DNA of 64,000 nucleotides from Variovorax paradoxus EPS (GCF_000184745.1 NC_014931.1:2418001-2482000); one strand, 5' to 3'. Counted from the stretch's first letter, positions 38,545 to 48,442 are shown. Made by a program: numbers and translations. The notes: generated by a model not told the origin, from the sequence alone.

Positions 38545-38903
38545 GATACCTTTGCCTGATCTATGGAACCGACGAACAGACGAGCCACCTCTCGCCGCAC
38601 GAGATGAACATGTACATCGACGAACACATCGACTACGACGCGCAGTTGCAGGCCCGCGGCAAGCTCGTCGCCTCCGAAGCGCTGCAGCCCGCCGAGACGG
38701 CGACCGTCGTGCGCATGCGCCGCAACAAGCTCTCCGTCACCGACGGCCCCTTTGCCGAGACCAGCGAATATCTCGGTGGCTTCTATCTGGTCGAAGCCGG
38801 GAGCGACGAAGAAGCACTGGAGCTCGCGGCCGGCATTCCGTCCGCGCGCTTCAGCAGCGTCGAGGTGCGGCGGGTCAGGGGCGGCGGAGCGCGAACGCCA
38901 TGA
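38541..38903 (+). CDS. DGPF-domain (YciI-like) protein 2
   Basis: This 120-residue paralogue of the preceding protein has the motif VTDGPFAETSEYLGG. The tandem, overlapping arrangement suggests the two proteins act together. Its stop overlaps the start of an MFS exporter gene, so the exporter probably belongs to the same regulon. Confidence 0.9.
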   Translation: MRYLCLIYGTDEQTSHLSPHEMNMYIDEHIDYDAQLQARGKLVASEALQPAETATVVRMRRNKLSVTDGPFAETSEYLGGFYLVEAGSDEEALELAAGIPSARFSSVEVRRVRGGGARTP

Positions 38904-40474
38904 GCGGCGCGCATCCCGCGTCGCCGCCCGCCCGTGCCACGGTGCGCGAATGGACCGGCCTGGCCGTCATCGCGCTGCCGTGCATGCTCTATTCGATGGA
39001 CCTCACGGTGCTGAACCTCGCGATCCCGGCGATCAGCGAGGAGCTCAAGCCCACGGCCTCGCAGTTGCTCTGGATCGTCGACATCTACGGCTTTTTCGTG
39101 GCGGGCCTGCTGGTCACCATGGGCACGCTGGGCGACCGCATCGGACGGCGCCGGCTGCTGCTGATCGGCGCTGCCGCGTTCGGCATCGCCTCGGTGCTGG
39201 CGGCTTTTTCCAGCAGCGCGAACATGCTCATCGCCACGCGCGCGCTGCTCGGCGTGGCGGGCGCAACGCTCGCGCCCTCGACGCTCTCGCTGATCCGCAA
39301 CATGTTCCTCGACCCGGCGCAGCGCACCGTAGCCATCGGCGTGTGGATCTCCAGCTATTCGGCCGGCGCCGTCATCGGGCCGGTGCTGGGCGGGGTGCTG
39401 CTGCAGTTCTTTCCGTGGGGCTCGGTGTTCCTCATCGGCGTGCCGGTGATGGTGCTGCTGCTGGTGCTCGGGCCGCTCCTTCTGCCCGAGTACCGCGACC
39501 CGGAGGCGGGGCGGCTCGACCTGGCCAGCGTGGCACTGTCGCTGGCGGCGGTGCTGGCCGTCATCTACGGCATCAAGCAGATCGCCGAGCACGGGCCCGA
39601 CGTGGTCCCGGCGCTGTCGATCGCGGTGGGCGTGGCCCTGGGCTGGGTGTTCGCGCGGCGGCAGAAGCGGCTCCCCAATCCGATGATCGACCTGCAGCTC
39701 TTTCGCCTGCCGGCCTTCACTGTCTCGCTCGCGGCCTACATGCTGGCGTGCTTCGTGATGTTCGGGCTCTTTCTCTACAACGCGCAGTACCTGCAGCTTG
39801 TGCTCGGCTTGTCGCCGCTGCATGCGGGGCTCTGGAGCGTGCCGAGCGCGGCGGCTTTCATCGTGGGGTCGATGGTCGTGTCCGCGCTCGTGCAGCGCAT
39901 GCGGCCGGCCTACGTGATGGGCGGCGGGCTGGCCGTGGCTGCCGTGGGGTTCGCGATGCTCGTTGTGCTCCCTGCGCAGGGTGGATTGGCCTGGATGGTG
40001 GCGAGCGCGGTCATCTCGTCACTCGGCCTCGCGCCGGTGTTCACGCTGGCCACCGACGTGGTCGTGGGCAGCGCACCGCCCGAGCGGGCCGGCGTGGCCT
40101 CGGCCATTTCGGAGACCAGTTCCGAGTTCGGCGGGGCGCTGGGCATTGCGATCCTGGGCAGCATCGGCGCGGCGATCTATCGCAGCACGATGGCCGACGC
40201 GGTGCCCGCGGGGCTGGCGGGTGCGGTCGAAGTGGAGGCCGCGCGCAGCACGCTCGGCGGCGCGGTGGCGCTGGCCTCCCAGCTCACCGGGAGCGCGGGC
40301 GCCGAACTGCTCGACGCGGGCCGCGCCGCGCTGCTGCACGGCCTGCGCCTGACGGCCGGCATCTGCGCGGCCGTGCTGCTGGTCGTGGCCGGGCTCGTCG
40401 CCTTCCGATTGCGCGGGGCGGGGGAGGCCAATGCCCCTCGGACACCGGGTGCCGCCGCATTGCCGGAGCGCTGA
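38900..40474 (+). CDS. MFS drug exporter (DHA2/EmrB-QacA-like)
   Basis: This 524-residue transporter has about 14 membrane segments. Seen here: the MFS motif A region (LGDRIGRRRLLLIG) and the DHA2 motif near the start (YSMDLTVLNLAIPAI). It exports lipophilic or cationic compounds by proton exchange. The ATGA overlap with the second DGPF gene links it to the ECF42 operon. Confidence 0.9.
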   Translation: MSGAHPASPPARATVREWTGLAVIALPCMLYSMDLTVLNLAIPAISEELKPTASQLLWIVDIYGFFVAGLLVTMGTLGDRIGRRRLLLIGAAAFGIASVLAAFSSSANMLIATRALLGVAGATLAPSTLSLIRNMFLDPAQRTVAIGVWISSYSAGAVIGPVLGGVLLQFFPWGSVFLIGVPVMVLLLVLGPLLLPEYRDPEAGRLDLASVALSLAAVLAVIYGIKQIAEHGPDVVPALSIAVGVALGWVFARRQKRLPNPMIDLQLFRLPAFTVSLAAYMLACFVMFGLFLYNAQYLQLVLGLSPLHAGLWSVPSAAAFIVGSMVVSALVQRMRPAYVMGGGLAVAAVGFAMLVVLPAQGGLAWMVASAVISSLGLAPVFTLATDVVVGSAPPERAGVASAISETSSEFGGALGIAILGSIGAAIYRSTMADAVPAGLAGAVEVEAARSTLGGAVALASQLTGSAGAELLDAGRAALLHGLRLTAGICAAVLLVVAGLVAFRLRGAGEANAPRTPGAAALPER

Positions 40475-40521
40475 CGAACACCCATACTGGGGCTTCCACG
40501 ACGAGACCAACGGAGCCTCCC

Positions 40522-40719
40522 ATGAGCAACGAACTGCGCAAGAAGCTGCACGACCTGGCCGAGCTGGCCGAGAACACCACCGACCCGCAGACCAAGGCCA
40601 TCGTCGAGGCCATCCGCCTGCAGACGGCCGTGCTGAACGAGCGGCTCTTCGCGATCGAGCTGCAGGTGGGCGCGCTCACGAAGCGCCTCGAGAACACGTC
40701 CGAAAGCACGACCGGCTGA
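40522..40719 (+). CDS. Small protein of unknown function
   Basis: This is a 65-residue, highly charged, helical protein (LRKKLHDLAELAENT, later LQVGALTKRLENTS), probably a coiled coil. ATG 40522 has GGAGCCTCCC upstream. I do not recognise a family. It lies between the exporter and aroC. Confidence 0.6.
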   Translation: MSNELRKKLHDLAELAENTTDPQTKAIVEAIRLQTAVLNERLFAIELQVGALTKRLENTSESTTG

Positions 40720-40752
40720 GGGGGCGGCCGCTTTGTAGGGATAATCCCGGCC

Positions 40753-41865
40753 ATGAGCGGCAACACTTTCGGAACACTTTTCGCGGTCACCAATTTCGGC
40801 GAATCGCACGGCCCGGCCATCGGCTGCGTCATCGACGGCTGCCCCCCGGGCATGGCATTGAGCGAGGCCGACATCCAGGGCGATCTGGACCGCCGCCGCC
40901 CCGGCACCAGCCGCCACGTCACGCAGCGCAACGAACCCGACGCGGTGCAGATCCTCTCCGGCGTGTACGAAGGCAAGACCACCGGCACGCCCATCGCCCT
41001 CCTGATCCAGAACACCGACCAGCGCAGCAAGGACTACGGGCAGATCGCCCAGCAGTTCCGCCCCGGCCACGCCGACTTCACCTACTGGAAGAAATACGGC
41101 ATCCGCGATCCGCGCGGCGGCGGGCGCTCCTCGGCGCGGCTCACGGCGCCCATGGTGGCGGCCGGCGCGGTCGCCAAGAAGTGGCTGGCCGAAAAATACG
41201 GCATGGTGTTTCGCGGCTGCATGACGCAGATCGGCGAAATCGTCATCCCCTTCGAGAGCTGGGACCATGTGCCCCACAACCCGTTCTTCGCCCCCATCGC
41301 CGACGTGAGCGCGCTGGAGGACTACATGGACCGCCTGCGCAAGGCCGGCGATTCGTGCGGCGCGCGCATTCGGGTCACAGCGACGAACGTGCCCATCGGC
41401 CTCGGCGAACCGCTCTTCGACAAGCTCGATGCCGAAATCGCCTACGCGATGATGGGCATCAACGCGGTGAAGGCGGTGGAAATCGGCGCCGGCTGGGACA
41501 GCGTCACCCAGCGCGGCACCACGCACGGCGACTCGATCACGCCGACCGGCTTCGTCACCAACAACGCGGGCGGCATCCTGGGCGGCATCAGCTCGGGACA
41601 GGACCTCGAGGTGAGCATCGCGATCAAGCCCACGAGCTCGATCATCAGCCCGCGCCAGTCCATCGACGTCAACAACAACCCCGTCGAGGTGGTCACCAAG
41701 GGCCGTCATGACCCTTGCGTGGGCATCCGTGCGACGCCCATCGCCGAGGCGATGCTCGCGCTGGTGGTGATGGAGCACGTGCTGCGCAACCGCGCCCAAT
41801 GCGGTGACGTGCAGACCGACGCGCAGAAGACCGAAGCCGCGTCCCCGCAGGCGTCTTTCCTCTAG
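40753..41865 (+). CDS. aroC: Chorismate synthase
   Basis: This 370-residue enzyme makes chorismate from 5-enolpyruvylshikimate-3-phosphate, the last common step to aromatic amino acids and folate, using reduced FMN. Signature motifs are complete: [32 protein letters not shown] and [12 protein letters not shown]. The length fits. The stop overlaps the GTG start of the next gene by one base. Confidence 0.98.
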   Translation: MSGNTFGTLFAVTNFGESHGPAIGCVIDGCPPGMALSEADIQGDLDRRRPGTSRHVTQRNEPDAVQILSGVYEGKTTGTPIALLIQNTDQRSKDYGQIAQQFRPGHADFTYWKKYGIRDPRGGGRSSARLTAPMVAAGAVAKKWLAEKYGMVFRGCMTQIGEIVIPFESWDHVPHNPFFAPIADVSALEDYMDRLRKAGDSCGARIRVTATNVPIGLGEPLFDKLDAEIAYAMMGINAVKAVEIGAGWDSVTQRGTTHGDSITPTGFVTNNAGGILGGISSGQDLEVSIAIKPTSSIISPRQSIDVNNNPVEVVTKGRHDPCVGIRATPIAEAMLALVVMEHVLRNRAQCGDVQTDAQKTEAASPQASFL

Positions 41866-43067
41866 TGTCCGCCCCGCCACCCGTGGTCGCCCAGCGCGGC
41901 CACCTGCTGGCATTCGCTGGTCTGTCGGCCAGCTATTTCGCGCACATCGGTTTCTTCAACCCCTACCTGCCGCTGTGGCTCAAGGAGTTGGGGCTGCCGA
42001 TCTTCACGATCAGCCTCCTGGCCTCGGTGCAGTCGGTCACGCGTGTGTTTGCGCCCTATGCCTGGGGCGCGCTCAGCGACCACACCGGCCACCGCGTGAT
42101 GCTGCTGCGCTTCAGCGCGGCCGTGGCGCTGGTCAGTTCCTTCGGACTCTGGTGGCACGGCGGCGCGTGGTGGCTTGCGCTGGTGCTGCTCGTGATGTTC
42201 ACCCACACCAGTTCGATGATGTCGCTCACCGAAGCGGCCATGGCGCAATTGGTAGCGGGCGACTGGGGGCGCTATGGACGCATTCGCCTGTGCGGCTCGG
42301 CAGGTTTCCTCGTCACGGTGTTCTTCGCGGGCGAGTGGTTCGAGCGCTTCGGCATGAAGCACTTTCCGGCGTGGGCGGCCGGCACGCTGGCCATCGTGCT
42401 CATCGCGACGATGAAACTGCCCGACGTGCGCGAGCCCGTGGCGGCGCACGATGCCGTGAAGGAGCCCATCGGCCCCGTGCTGCGCAACCCGGTGGTGCGG
42501 TGGTTCTTCGCGTCCCTGTTCTTCCAGGTGATGTCGCACTTCTCGGTGTACGCGTTCTTCTCGCTGTATCTCGACTCGATCGGCTACGGCAAGAGCACCA
42601 TCGGCCTACTGTGGGCGCTGTCGGTGGTGGCGGAGATCGTCTGGTTCTTTTTGCAGGGCCGCCTCATCGGCTTGTTGCCGATGCCGCGGTGGATGCTGGT
42701 GTGCAGCATCGCCGCGGTCGCGCGGTTGGGGCTCACCGCGGGGCTGGGTGGCTTCATCGCCGCGCTGGTCATCGCGCAATGGCTGCATGCGCTGAGCTTC
42801 GCGGCGCATCACACGACGTGCATCGCCGTGGTGTCGCGGCGCTTTCCGGGACGGTTGCGGGGGAGAGGGCAGGCGCTCTTTACGGTGATCGGATATGGGT
42901 TCGGTGGGGTTCTGGGTGTGCTGCTCGGCGGGGCTGTCGCGCAGGAGTTTGGCTATCGGGCGATGTTCACCGCAGCGGCGGTGTTGGCTGTGGTGGGCAG
43001 CCTTTGCGCATGGCGCGTGGTGAAGCTGGAGCAGGTCGAACGAAGCGGCTCGACAGGCCGTGGCTGA
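41865..43067 (+). CDS. MFS transporter (HcaT/LacY-like)
   Basis: This 400-residue permease has about 12 membrane segments and the pattern of the MFS_1-like group that includes the putative 3-phenylpropionate transporter HcaT (FFNPYLPLWLKELGL near the N-terminus, YAWGALSDHTGHR in the first cytoplasmic loop). The GTG start at 41865 shares a base with the aroC stop. The substrate is not predictable, and coupling to aroC may be only positional. Confidence 0.88.
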   Translation: MSAPPPVVAQRGHLLAFAGLSASYFAHIGFFNPYLPLWLKELGLPIFTISLLASVQSVTRVFAPYAWGALSDHTGHRVMLLRFSAAVALVSSFGLWWHGGAWWLALVLLVMFTHTSSMMSLTEAAMAQLVAGDWGRYGRIRLCGSAGFLVTVFFAGEWFERFGMKHFPAWAAGTLAIVLIATMKLPDVREPVAAHDAVKEPIGPVLRNPVVRWFFASLFFQVMSHFSVYAFFSLYLDSIGYGKSTIGLLWALSVVAEIVWFFLQGRLIGLLPMPRWMLVCSIAAVARLGLTAGLGGFIAALVIAQWLHALSFAAHHTTCIAVVSRRFPGRLRGRGQALFTVIGYGFGGVLGVLLGGAVAQEFGYRAMFTAAAVLAVVGSLCAWRVVKLEQVERSGSTGRG

Positions 43068-43095
43068 GCGGTGAGTTGACTTTCGCGGTGCGCCG

Positions 43096-43128
43096 CAAGT
43101 GCGGGTTTTCGATAACTACAAGCACTTG
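43096..43128. promoter_or_regulatory. Inverted repeat upstream of the frc-type operon
   Basis: CAAGTGC (43096-43102) and GCACTTG (43122-43128) form a perfect 7 bp inverted repeat with a 19-base centre, ~75 bases before the binding-protein gene. It may be the operator for the ROK regulator encoded at the operon's end. No second copy was seen, so support is weak. Confidence 0.3.
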
Positions 43129-43204
43129 ATTTAGTCGGCTCCCTGAAACATAGTTGGCCCCGTTCAACAAGCCACAGGCGCATTGCCTGCCAAGGAGACC
43201 AACC

Positions 43205-44218
43205 ATGTTCAGTTCGCGCAGCCGCCGCCGCTCCACCCTGACCCTCGCCATCCTTTCCGTCGCCGCATCCACGGCCTTCGCCGCCGGCGAGCCGGTCATC
43301 GGCCTCGTCACCAAGACCGAAACCAACCCCTTCTTCGTGAAGATGAAAGAGGGCGCGCAGGAAGAAGCCAAGAAGCTCGGCGCCAAGCTGCTGTCGGGCG
43401 CGGGCAAGGCCGACGGAGACAACGCGGGCCAGATCACCGCGATGGAAAACATGATCGCGGCCGGCGCCAAGACCATCCTCATCACGCCGAGCGACGCCAA
43501 GGCGATCGTGCCGGCGATCAAGAAGGCGCGCGACAAGGGGATCATGGTGATCGCGCTCGACAGCCCGGCCGATCCGCCGGACGCGACCGATGCGCTCTTC
43601 GCCACCAACAACTACACCGCCGGCGTCCTGATCGGCGAATACGCCAAGGCCGCGATGGCCGGCAAGACGCCCAAGATCGTCGCGCTCGACCTGCTGCCGG
43701 GTCACCCGGTCGGTGCACAGCGCCACAACGGCTTCATGAAGGGCTTCGGTCTCGCTGCGAACGACGCCAAGTCGAACGAGCTCTCGAAGGCGCCCGAAAT
43801 CGTCTGCATGGCCGACAGCTTCGGCGACCAGGCCAAGGCGCAGACCGCGATGGAAAACTGCCTGCAGAAGGCGCCCGAGGTGAACCTGGTCTACACCATC
43901 AACGAACCCGCCGCGGCCGGTGCCTACAACGCGCTCAAGCGCGCGGGCAAGGAGAAGGGCGTGCTGATCGTCTCGGTGGACGGCGGCTGCCAGGGCATCA
44001 AGGACACCAACGCCGGCATCATCGCCGCGACCTCGCAGCAGTACCCGCTGAAGATGGCCGCCATGGGCGTGGCGGCGGGCGTGGAATTCGCCAAGACCGG
44101 CAAGAAGGCCTCGGGCTACGTCGACACCGGCGTGACGCTGATCGCCGGCAAGAGCGTGGCGGGCGTCGACAGCAAGGACACCAAGACCGGCGCCGAGCTG
44201 TGCTGGGGCAAGAAGTAA
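43205..44218 (+). CDS. frcB: Sugar ABC importer, periplasmic binding protein (FrcB-like)
   Basis: This 337-residue binding protein of the ribose/fructose (PBP type I, CUT2) group has a signal peptide ending at AFA before AGEPVIGLV. A FrcB-like sequence (TKTETNPFFVKMKEG, later VDGGCQGIKDTNAG) follows. With the permease, single-domain ATPase and ROK regulator it gives the FrcBCA arrangement known for fructose, mannose and ribose uptake in rhizobia. The exact sugar is an inference. Confidence 0.85.
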   Translation: MFSSRSRRRSTLTLAILSVAASTAFAAGEPVIGLVTKTETNPFFVKMKEGAQEEAKKLGAKLLSGAGKADGDNAGQITAMENMIAAGAKTILITPSDAKAIVPAIKKARDKGIMVIALDSPADPPDATDALFATNNYTAGVLIGEYAKAAMAGKTPKIVALDLLPGHPVGAQRHNGFMKGFGLAANDAKSNELSKAPEIVCMADSFGDQAKAQTAMENCLQKAPEVNLVYTINEPAAAGAYNALKRAGKEKGVLIVSVDGGCQGIKDTNAGIIAATSQQYPLKMAAMGVAAGVEFAKTGKKASGYVDTGVTLIAGKSVAGVDSKDTKTGAELCWGKK

Positions 44219-44248
44219 GCGGCGGGTAGTCCCAGAGAGAACACATCG

Positions 44249-45214
44249 ATGGCGAAATCCGCAGCAGCAACGCACCACATTCCGTGGGGCGCCCTGGGGC
44301 CGTGGCTGGCCCTGCTCGGCGCATGCATCTTCTTCGCGACGCAGTCCGACCGGTTCCTGACCGGCGAGAACCTGTCGCTCATCCTGCAGCAGGTGATGGT
44401 GGTCGGCGTGATCGCCATCGGCCAGACGCTGATCATCCTCACGGCCGGCATCGACCTGTCGTGCGGCATGGTGATGGCGCTGGGCGGGATCATCATGACC
44501 AAGTTCGCGACCGAGCTCGGCATGCCCGTGCCGATCGCCATTCTTTGCGGCATCGGCGTGACGACGCTCTTCGGGCTCATCAATGGCTTGCTGGTCACGC
44601 GCATCAAGCTGCCGCCCTTCATCGTGACGCTGGGCACGCTGAACATCGCATTCGCGATCACGCAGCTCTATTCGTCGTCGCAGACCATCACCGACCTGCC
44701 CGCCGGCCTCACCGGTCTGGGCACCACCTTCGCCATCGGCAGCGCCGAAGTGGCGTGGGGCTCGGTGCTGATGGTGGCGCTCTACGGGCTCGCCTGGTTC
44801 GTTCTGCGCGAGACGGGTGCGGGCCGCCACATCTATGCGGTGGGCAACAACGCCGAGGCCACGCGCCTCGTGGGCATTCCGACGCAGCGCGTGCTGCTGG
44901 GCGTGTACGTGGCGGCGGGCGTGCTGTATGGCATCGCCTCGCTGCTGTCGGTGGCGCGCACCGGCGTGGGCGATCCGAATGCGGGGCAGACCGAGAACCT
45001 GGACGCCATCACCGCCGTGGTGCTCGGCGGCACCAGCCTTTTCGGCGGCCGCGGCATCGTGCTGGGCTCGCTCATCGGTGTGCTGATCGTGGGCGTGTTC
45101 CGCAACGGGCTCACGCTGATGGGCGTGTCGTCGATCTATCAGGTGCTGGTGACGGGCGTGCTCGTGATTCTTGCCGTGGCCGCGGACCAGCTCTCGCGCA
45201 AGGGAGCACGCTGA
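44249..45214 (+). CDS. frcC: Sugar ABC importer, permease (FrcC-like)
   Basis: This is a 321-residue CUT2-type permease with about nine or ten membrane segments. Family motifs include ILTAGIDLSCG in the N-terminal half and AVVLGGTSLFGGRG near the C-terminus. Its stop overlaps the ATPase start (TGATG). It starts 30 bases after the binding-protein gene. Confidence 0.88.
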   Translation: MAKSAAATHHIPWGALGPWLALLGACIFFATQSDRFLTGENLSLILQQVMVVGVIAIGQTLIILTAGIDLSCGMVMALGGIIMTKFATELGMPVPIAILCGIGVTTLFGLINGLLVTRIKLPPFIVTLGTLNIAFAITQLYSSSQTITDLPAGLTGLGTTFAIGSAEVAWGSVLMVALYGLAWFVLRETGAGRHIYAVGNNAEATRLVGIPTQRVLLGVYVAAGVLYGIASLLSVARTGVGDPNAGQTENLDAITAVVLGGTSLFGGRGIVLGSLIGVLIVGVFRNGLTLMGVSSIYQVLVTGVLVILAVAADQLSRKGAR

Positions 45215-46011
45215 TGAACACCGTAGCCAACCCAAAGATCGTCATGCAGGCCAAGGGCCTCGTGAAGCGCTACGGCCAGGTCACCGCGCTCGACGGCGTC
45301 GACTTCGAACTGCGCGAGGGCGAAATCCTCGCGGTGATCGGCGACAACGGCGCGGGCAAGTCCTCGCTCATCAAGGCGCTCTCGGGCGCGACCATTCCCG
45401 ACGAGGGCGAGATCCTGCTCGACGGCGCGCCGGTGCACTTTCGCAATCCGCTCGACGCGCGGCGCGCGGGCATCGAGACGGTCTATCAAGACCTGGCCGT
45501 CGCGCCTGCGATGACCATCTACGAAAACCTGTTCCTGGGCCGCGAACTGCGTCGCCCCGGGTTTCTCGGCAACGTGCTGCGCATGCTCGACAAGAAGAAG
45601 ATGCTGCAGGAAAGCGCAGCGCGCATGGCGGACCTGAAGGTCGGCATCCAGTCGATGACGCAGGCGGTCGAAACCCTCTCGGGCGGCCAGCGCCAGTGCG
45701 TGGCGGTGGCGCGCAGCGCGGCCTTCGCGCGGCACGTGGTCATCATGGACGAGCCGACCGCGGCGCTCGGAGTGAAGGAGGGCAACATGGTGCTCGAGCT
45801 CATCCGCCGGGTGCGCGACCGCGGCCTGCCGGTGGTGCTCATCAGCCACAACATGCCGCATGTGTTCGAGGTGGCCGATCGCATTCACGTCGCGCGGCTG
45901 GGCAAGCGCGCGGCGGTGCTCAACCCGAAGAAGATCAGCATGAGCGACACGGTGGCCGTGATGACCGGTGCCATGACTGCCGACCAACTGCCCGCGGAGG
46001 CGCATGCCTGA
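45214..46011 (+). CDS. frcA: Sugar ABC importer, ATP-binding protein (FrcA-like, single domain)
   Basis: This 265-residue ATPase has Walker A GDNGAGKSS, signature LSGGQRQCVAVARS and Walker B VIMDEPTAALG. A single nucleotide-binding domain is unusual in the CUT2 class, where fused double-domain ATPases dominate, but it is the hallmark of FrcA. It overlaps the ROK regulator gene by 8 bases. Confidence 0.87.
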   Translation: MNTVANPKIVMQAKGLVKRYGQVTALDGVDFELREGEILAVIGDNGAGKSSLIKALSGATIPDEGEILLDGAPVHFRNPLDARRAGIETVYQDLAVAPAMTIYENLFLGRELRRPGFLGNVLRMLDKKKMLQESAARMADLKVGIQSMTQAVETLSGGQRQCVAVARSAAFARHVVIMDEPTAALGVKEGNMVLELIRRVRDRGLPVVLISHNMPHVFEVADRIHVARLGKRAAVLNPKKISMSDTVAVMTGAMTADQLPAEAHA

Positions 46012-47230
46012 TGCGGAAGTTTCTTCTGCGCGCCCACCCGACCTGCTGCGCCCTCGCGGCTCCAACCAGGTCGGCATGCGCCAGTTCAACGAGCGCGTGG
46101 TGCTGCAGGCGCTGCGCGTTCACACGAGCCTGCCCAAGGCCGACCTCGCGCGGCTGACCGGACTGAGCGCGCAGACCATCGGGCTCATCACCGCGCGGCT
46201 CGAGGAAGACCAACTCATCGTCAAGCAGAGCCGGGTGCGCGGGCGCATCGGGCAGCCCTCGGTGCCGCTGGCGCTTAACCCCGATGGCGCCTTCGCCGTC
46301 GGCATCAAGGTGGGGCGGCGCGGCGCGGAGTGGCTCTTGATCGACTTCACCGCGCAGGTGCGCGAGCGCCATGCGATGAGCTACGACTTTCCCGATGCGA
46401 ATGCGCTGCTGCCGGCGATTGCCGAGCACATCCATCGGCTGCGTGATGGGCTCGGCCCGCTGGCCGCGCGCAATGTCGGCGTGGGCCTGGCCGCGCCGTT
46501 CCTGCTCGGCGGTTGGCATCGCACGCTGGGCCTCTCGAAGGCGCAGTCGGACGAATGGAACCAGATGGACCTGCTGGCCGAAGTGCGGGCGCGCACCGAG
46601 GTGCCGGTGAGCTTCGCGCGCGACACGGTCGCGGCCTGCGTGGCCGAACTGGTCGGCGGACGCGGGCACGACCTGAAGAGCTTTCTCTACATCTTCGTCG
46701 ACACCTTCGTGGGCGGCGGGCTGGTCATCAACTCGCACCTGCACACGGGCGCGCACAGCAACGCGGGCGCGCTGGCTTCGTTGCCGATGCAGTCGGTGCG
46801 GGCTGATGGCGCACTGCCGCCGCAGGTGATGGCCGAGGCCTCGCTGTGGGAGCTGGAGCAGCGCCTGCAAGGCGAAGGGCTCGATCCCACGGCCGCTTAC
46901 GACGACCGCGCGCTGCAGCCGCCTTTTGCCGCCGCGACGCAGGCCTGGCTCGGCTCCGCATCGCTGGCACTGGCGCACGCCATCGTCAGCAGCACCGCGG
47001 TGCTCGATCTCGCCGACGTGGTGATGGACGGTTCCATGTCGCGCGCATTGCTGCAGGCGCTGCTCGATCAGACGCGCGCCGCGCTCGCGCAATGCAACTG
47101 GGAAGGGCTATGGCCTCCGCAGTTGCATGGTGGCAGGGTAGGCGCGCAGGCCTGTGCGCTCGGCGGGGCGATGCTGCCGCTGCACGCCAACTTCGCGCCC
47201 GACCACGACGTGTTCCTGAAAGCGGCCTGA
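46004..47230 (+). CDS. ROK-family transcriptional regulator
   Basis: This 408-residue protein has an N-terminal winged helix (residues ~25-85: NERVVLQALRVH, KADLARLTGLSAQTIGLI) joined to a ROK sugar-sensing domain (VGVGLAAPFLLGG, then FVGGGLVINSHLHTGAHSNAGAL). The ROK zinc-cysteine cluster is not evident. As last gene of the frc-type operon it is likely the local repressor, relieved by the imported sugar. Confidence 0.9.
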   Translation: MPDAEVSSARPPDLLRPRGSNQVGMRQFNERVVLQALRVHTSLPKADLARLTGLSAQTIGLITARLEEDQLIVKQSRVRGRIGQPSVPLALNPDGAFAVGIKVGRRGAEWLLIDFTAQVRERHAMSYDFPDANALLPAIAEHIHRLRDGLGPLAARNVGVGLAAPFLLGGWHRTLGLSKAQSDEWNQMDLLAEVRARTEVPVSFARDTVAACVAELVGGRGHDLKSFLYIFVDTFVGGGLVINSHLHTGAHSNAGALASLPMQSVRADGALPPQVMAEASLWELEQRLQGEGLDPTAAYDDRALQPPFAAATQAWLGSASLALAHAIVSSTAVLDLADVVMDGSMSRALLQALLDQTRAALAQCNWEGLWPPQLHGGRVGAQACALGGAMLPLHANFAPDHDVFLKAA

Positions 47231-47248
47231 GCGCGGCCTGCAGACCTT

Positions 47249-47266
47249 GCGAAGCGAAGGCTTCGC
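47249..47266. terminator. Hairpin between convergent ROK and binding-protein genes
   Basis: GCGAAGC and GCTTCGC flank a GAAG loop between the two convergent operons. There is no T tract on either strand, so it would be a weak or Rho-assisted terminator at best. Confidence 0.35.
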
Positions 47267-47302
47267 TGGCGGCGTGGGCCGTTCCATCGCCACCGATCGC
47301 GC

Positions 47303-48442
47303 CTACTTCGGCGCGGCCACCCACACCGCCTTGTATTGCGCCCGATAACCGTTGTCCGGATCGAACACGTTCTTCGGCCCGCCGTCCTTGCCCACGTTGC
47401 CCGTCGTCACCAGGTGCACCTTCGGCACATAGCCCGACCACTTCTCCTTGGCGAAGGCGCGGTTGAGTTCGTCGACGATCTGCCAGCCCTGCATGTTGAG
47501 CGGCTCGGGCACCGTGCCGGCCTGGTAGCGCTGCGTGCGGATGCGCTGGTAGGCGGCCTCGGAGCCGTCGCCGGCCGACACCGCCTTGGGCGATCCATCG
47601 CCCTTCTTGCCCGCCGCCGTGAGCGAGGGGCCCATGAAATCGAAGTACAGGTCGTTGATGGCCAGCGAATGCGTCCACTTGTCGCCGAAGCGCTGTAGCA
47701 GCGACGTGGTGAGCTGCGGCATGCGGGTGGAGCTTTCGGAGATCGGGCTGTCCTCGAAGCTCAGCACGGTGCAGCCGCCGCACTTCTTGATGACCGCTTC
47801 CATCGCGCGCGCCTTGTAGAGCGCAATGGCGTACTGCGAGTCGGTGAAGATCACCACGCCGGCCTTGCCGCCCGAGTCGGCCACCACCCACGAGGCGGCG
47901 ACGTCGGCCACGTCGTCGGTCACGGTGGTCACGTTGGCATAGAGGCCGGCCTTGTCGTTTGGCCCGGGCTGCTCGCCCGAGTGCCAGCCGACCAGCGGAA
48001 TGCCCGACTTGGCCGCGCCAGCGAACGCCGCCTTCTGCTCGGTGGTGTCGAAGCCGCCGACCACGATGCCCGCGGGCTTGACGGCCAGCGCCTGGTTGAG
48101 TGCCGCGGTGCGCCCGCTGACAGTGCCCTGGCCGTCGATGACGCGCACCGTCCAGCCGATGGCGCGCGCCGCTTCCTCCACGCCCTTGCTCACGCCCACG
48201 ATGCCGCCGTTCTTCATGTCGCCCGCGACGAAGACGATGGTCTTGCCCGCGGCGGCCTTGGGGCCGGTGGTGGGGCCGTCCCACTTCTCCTTGGTCATGG
48301 TGGCGATCTCGACCTTTTTCTTGGCTGCATCCAGGAAGTCGTCGGCCATCGCCTTGGGCGCCAGCGCGGCGGCGCACAGCGCCAGCACGGCGGCGGCGAC
48401 GGCGCGCGCGGGAACCACACTCTTCTCACTCTTCTTCTTCAT
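47303..48442 (-). CDS. Sugar/sugar-acid ABC importer, periplasmic binding protein
   Basis: This 379-residue binding protein of the CUT2/PBP-I type has a lysine-rich start and a signal peptide ending around AMA before DDFLDAAKKK. Two cysteines (KKCGGC) could form a disulphide. It is the last gene of an operon SMP-30 lactonase, ATPase, permease, binding protein. The company of a lactonase and gluconate-type dehydrogenases suggests an aldonate, aldonolactone or related sugar as ligand. Confidence 0.87.
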   Translation of the reverse strand: MKKKSEKSVVPARAVAAAVLALCAAALAPKAMADDFLDAAKKKVEIATMTKEKWDGPTTGPKAAAGKTIVFVAGDMKNGGIVGVSKGVEEAARAIGWTVRVIDGQGTVSGRTAALNQALAVKPAGIVVGGFDTTEQKAAFAGAAKSGIPLVGWHSGEQPGPNDKAGLYANVTTVTDDVADVAASWVVADSGGKAGVVIFTDSQYAIALYKARAMEAVIKKCGGCTVLSFEDSPISESSTRMPQLTTSLLQRFGDKWTHSLAINDLYFDFMGPSLTAAGKKGDGSPKAVSAGDGSEAAYQRIRTQRYQAGTVPEPLNMQGWQIVDELNRAFAKEKWSGYVPKVHLVTTGNVGKDGGPKNVFDPDNGYRAQYKAVWVAAPK

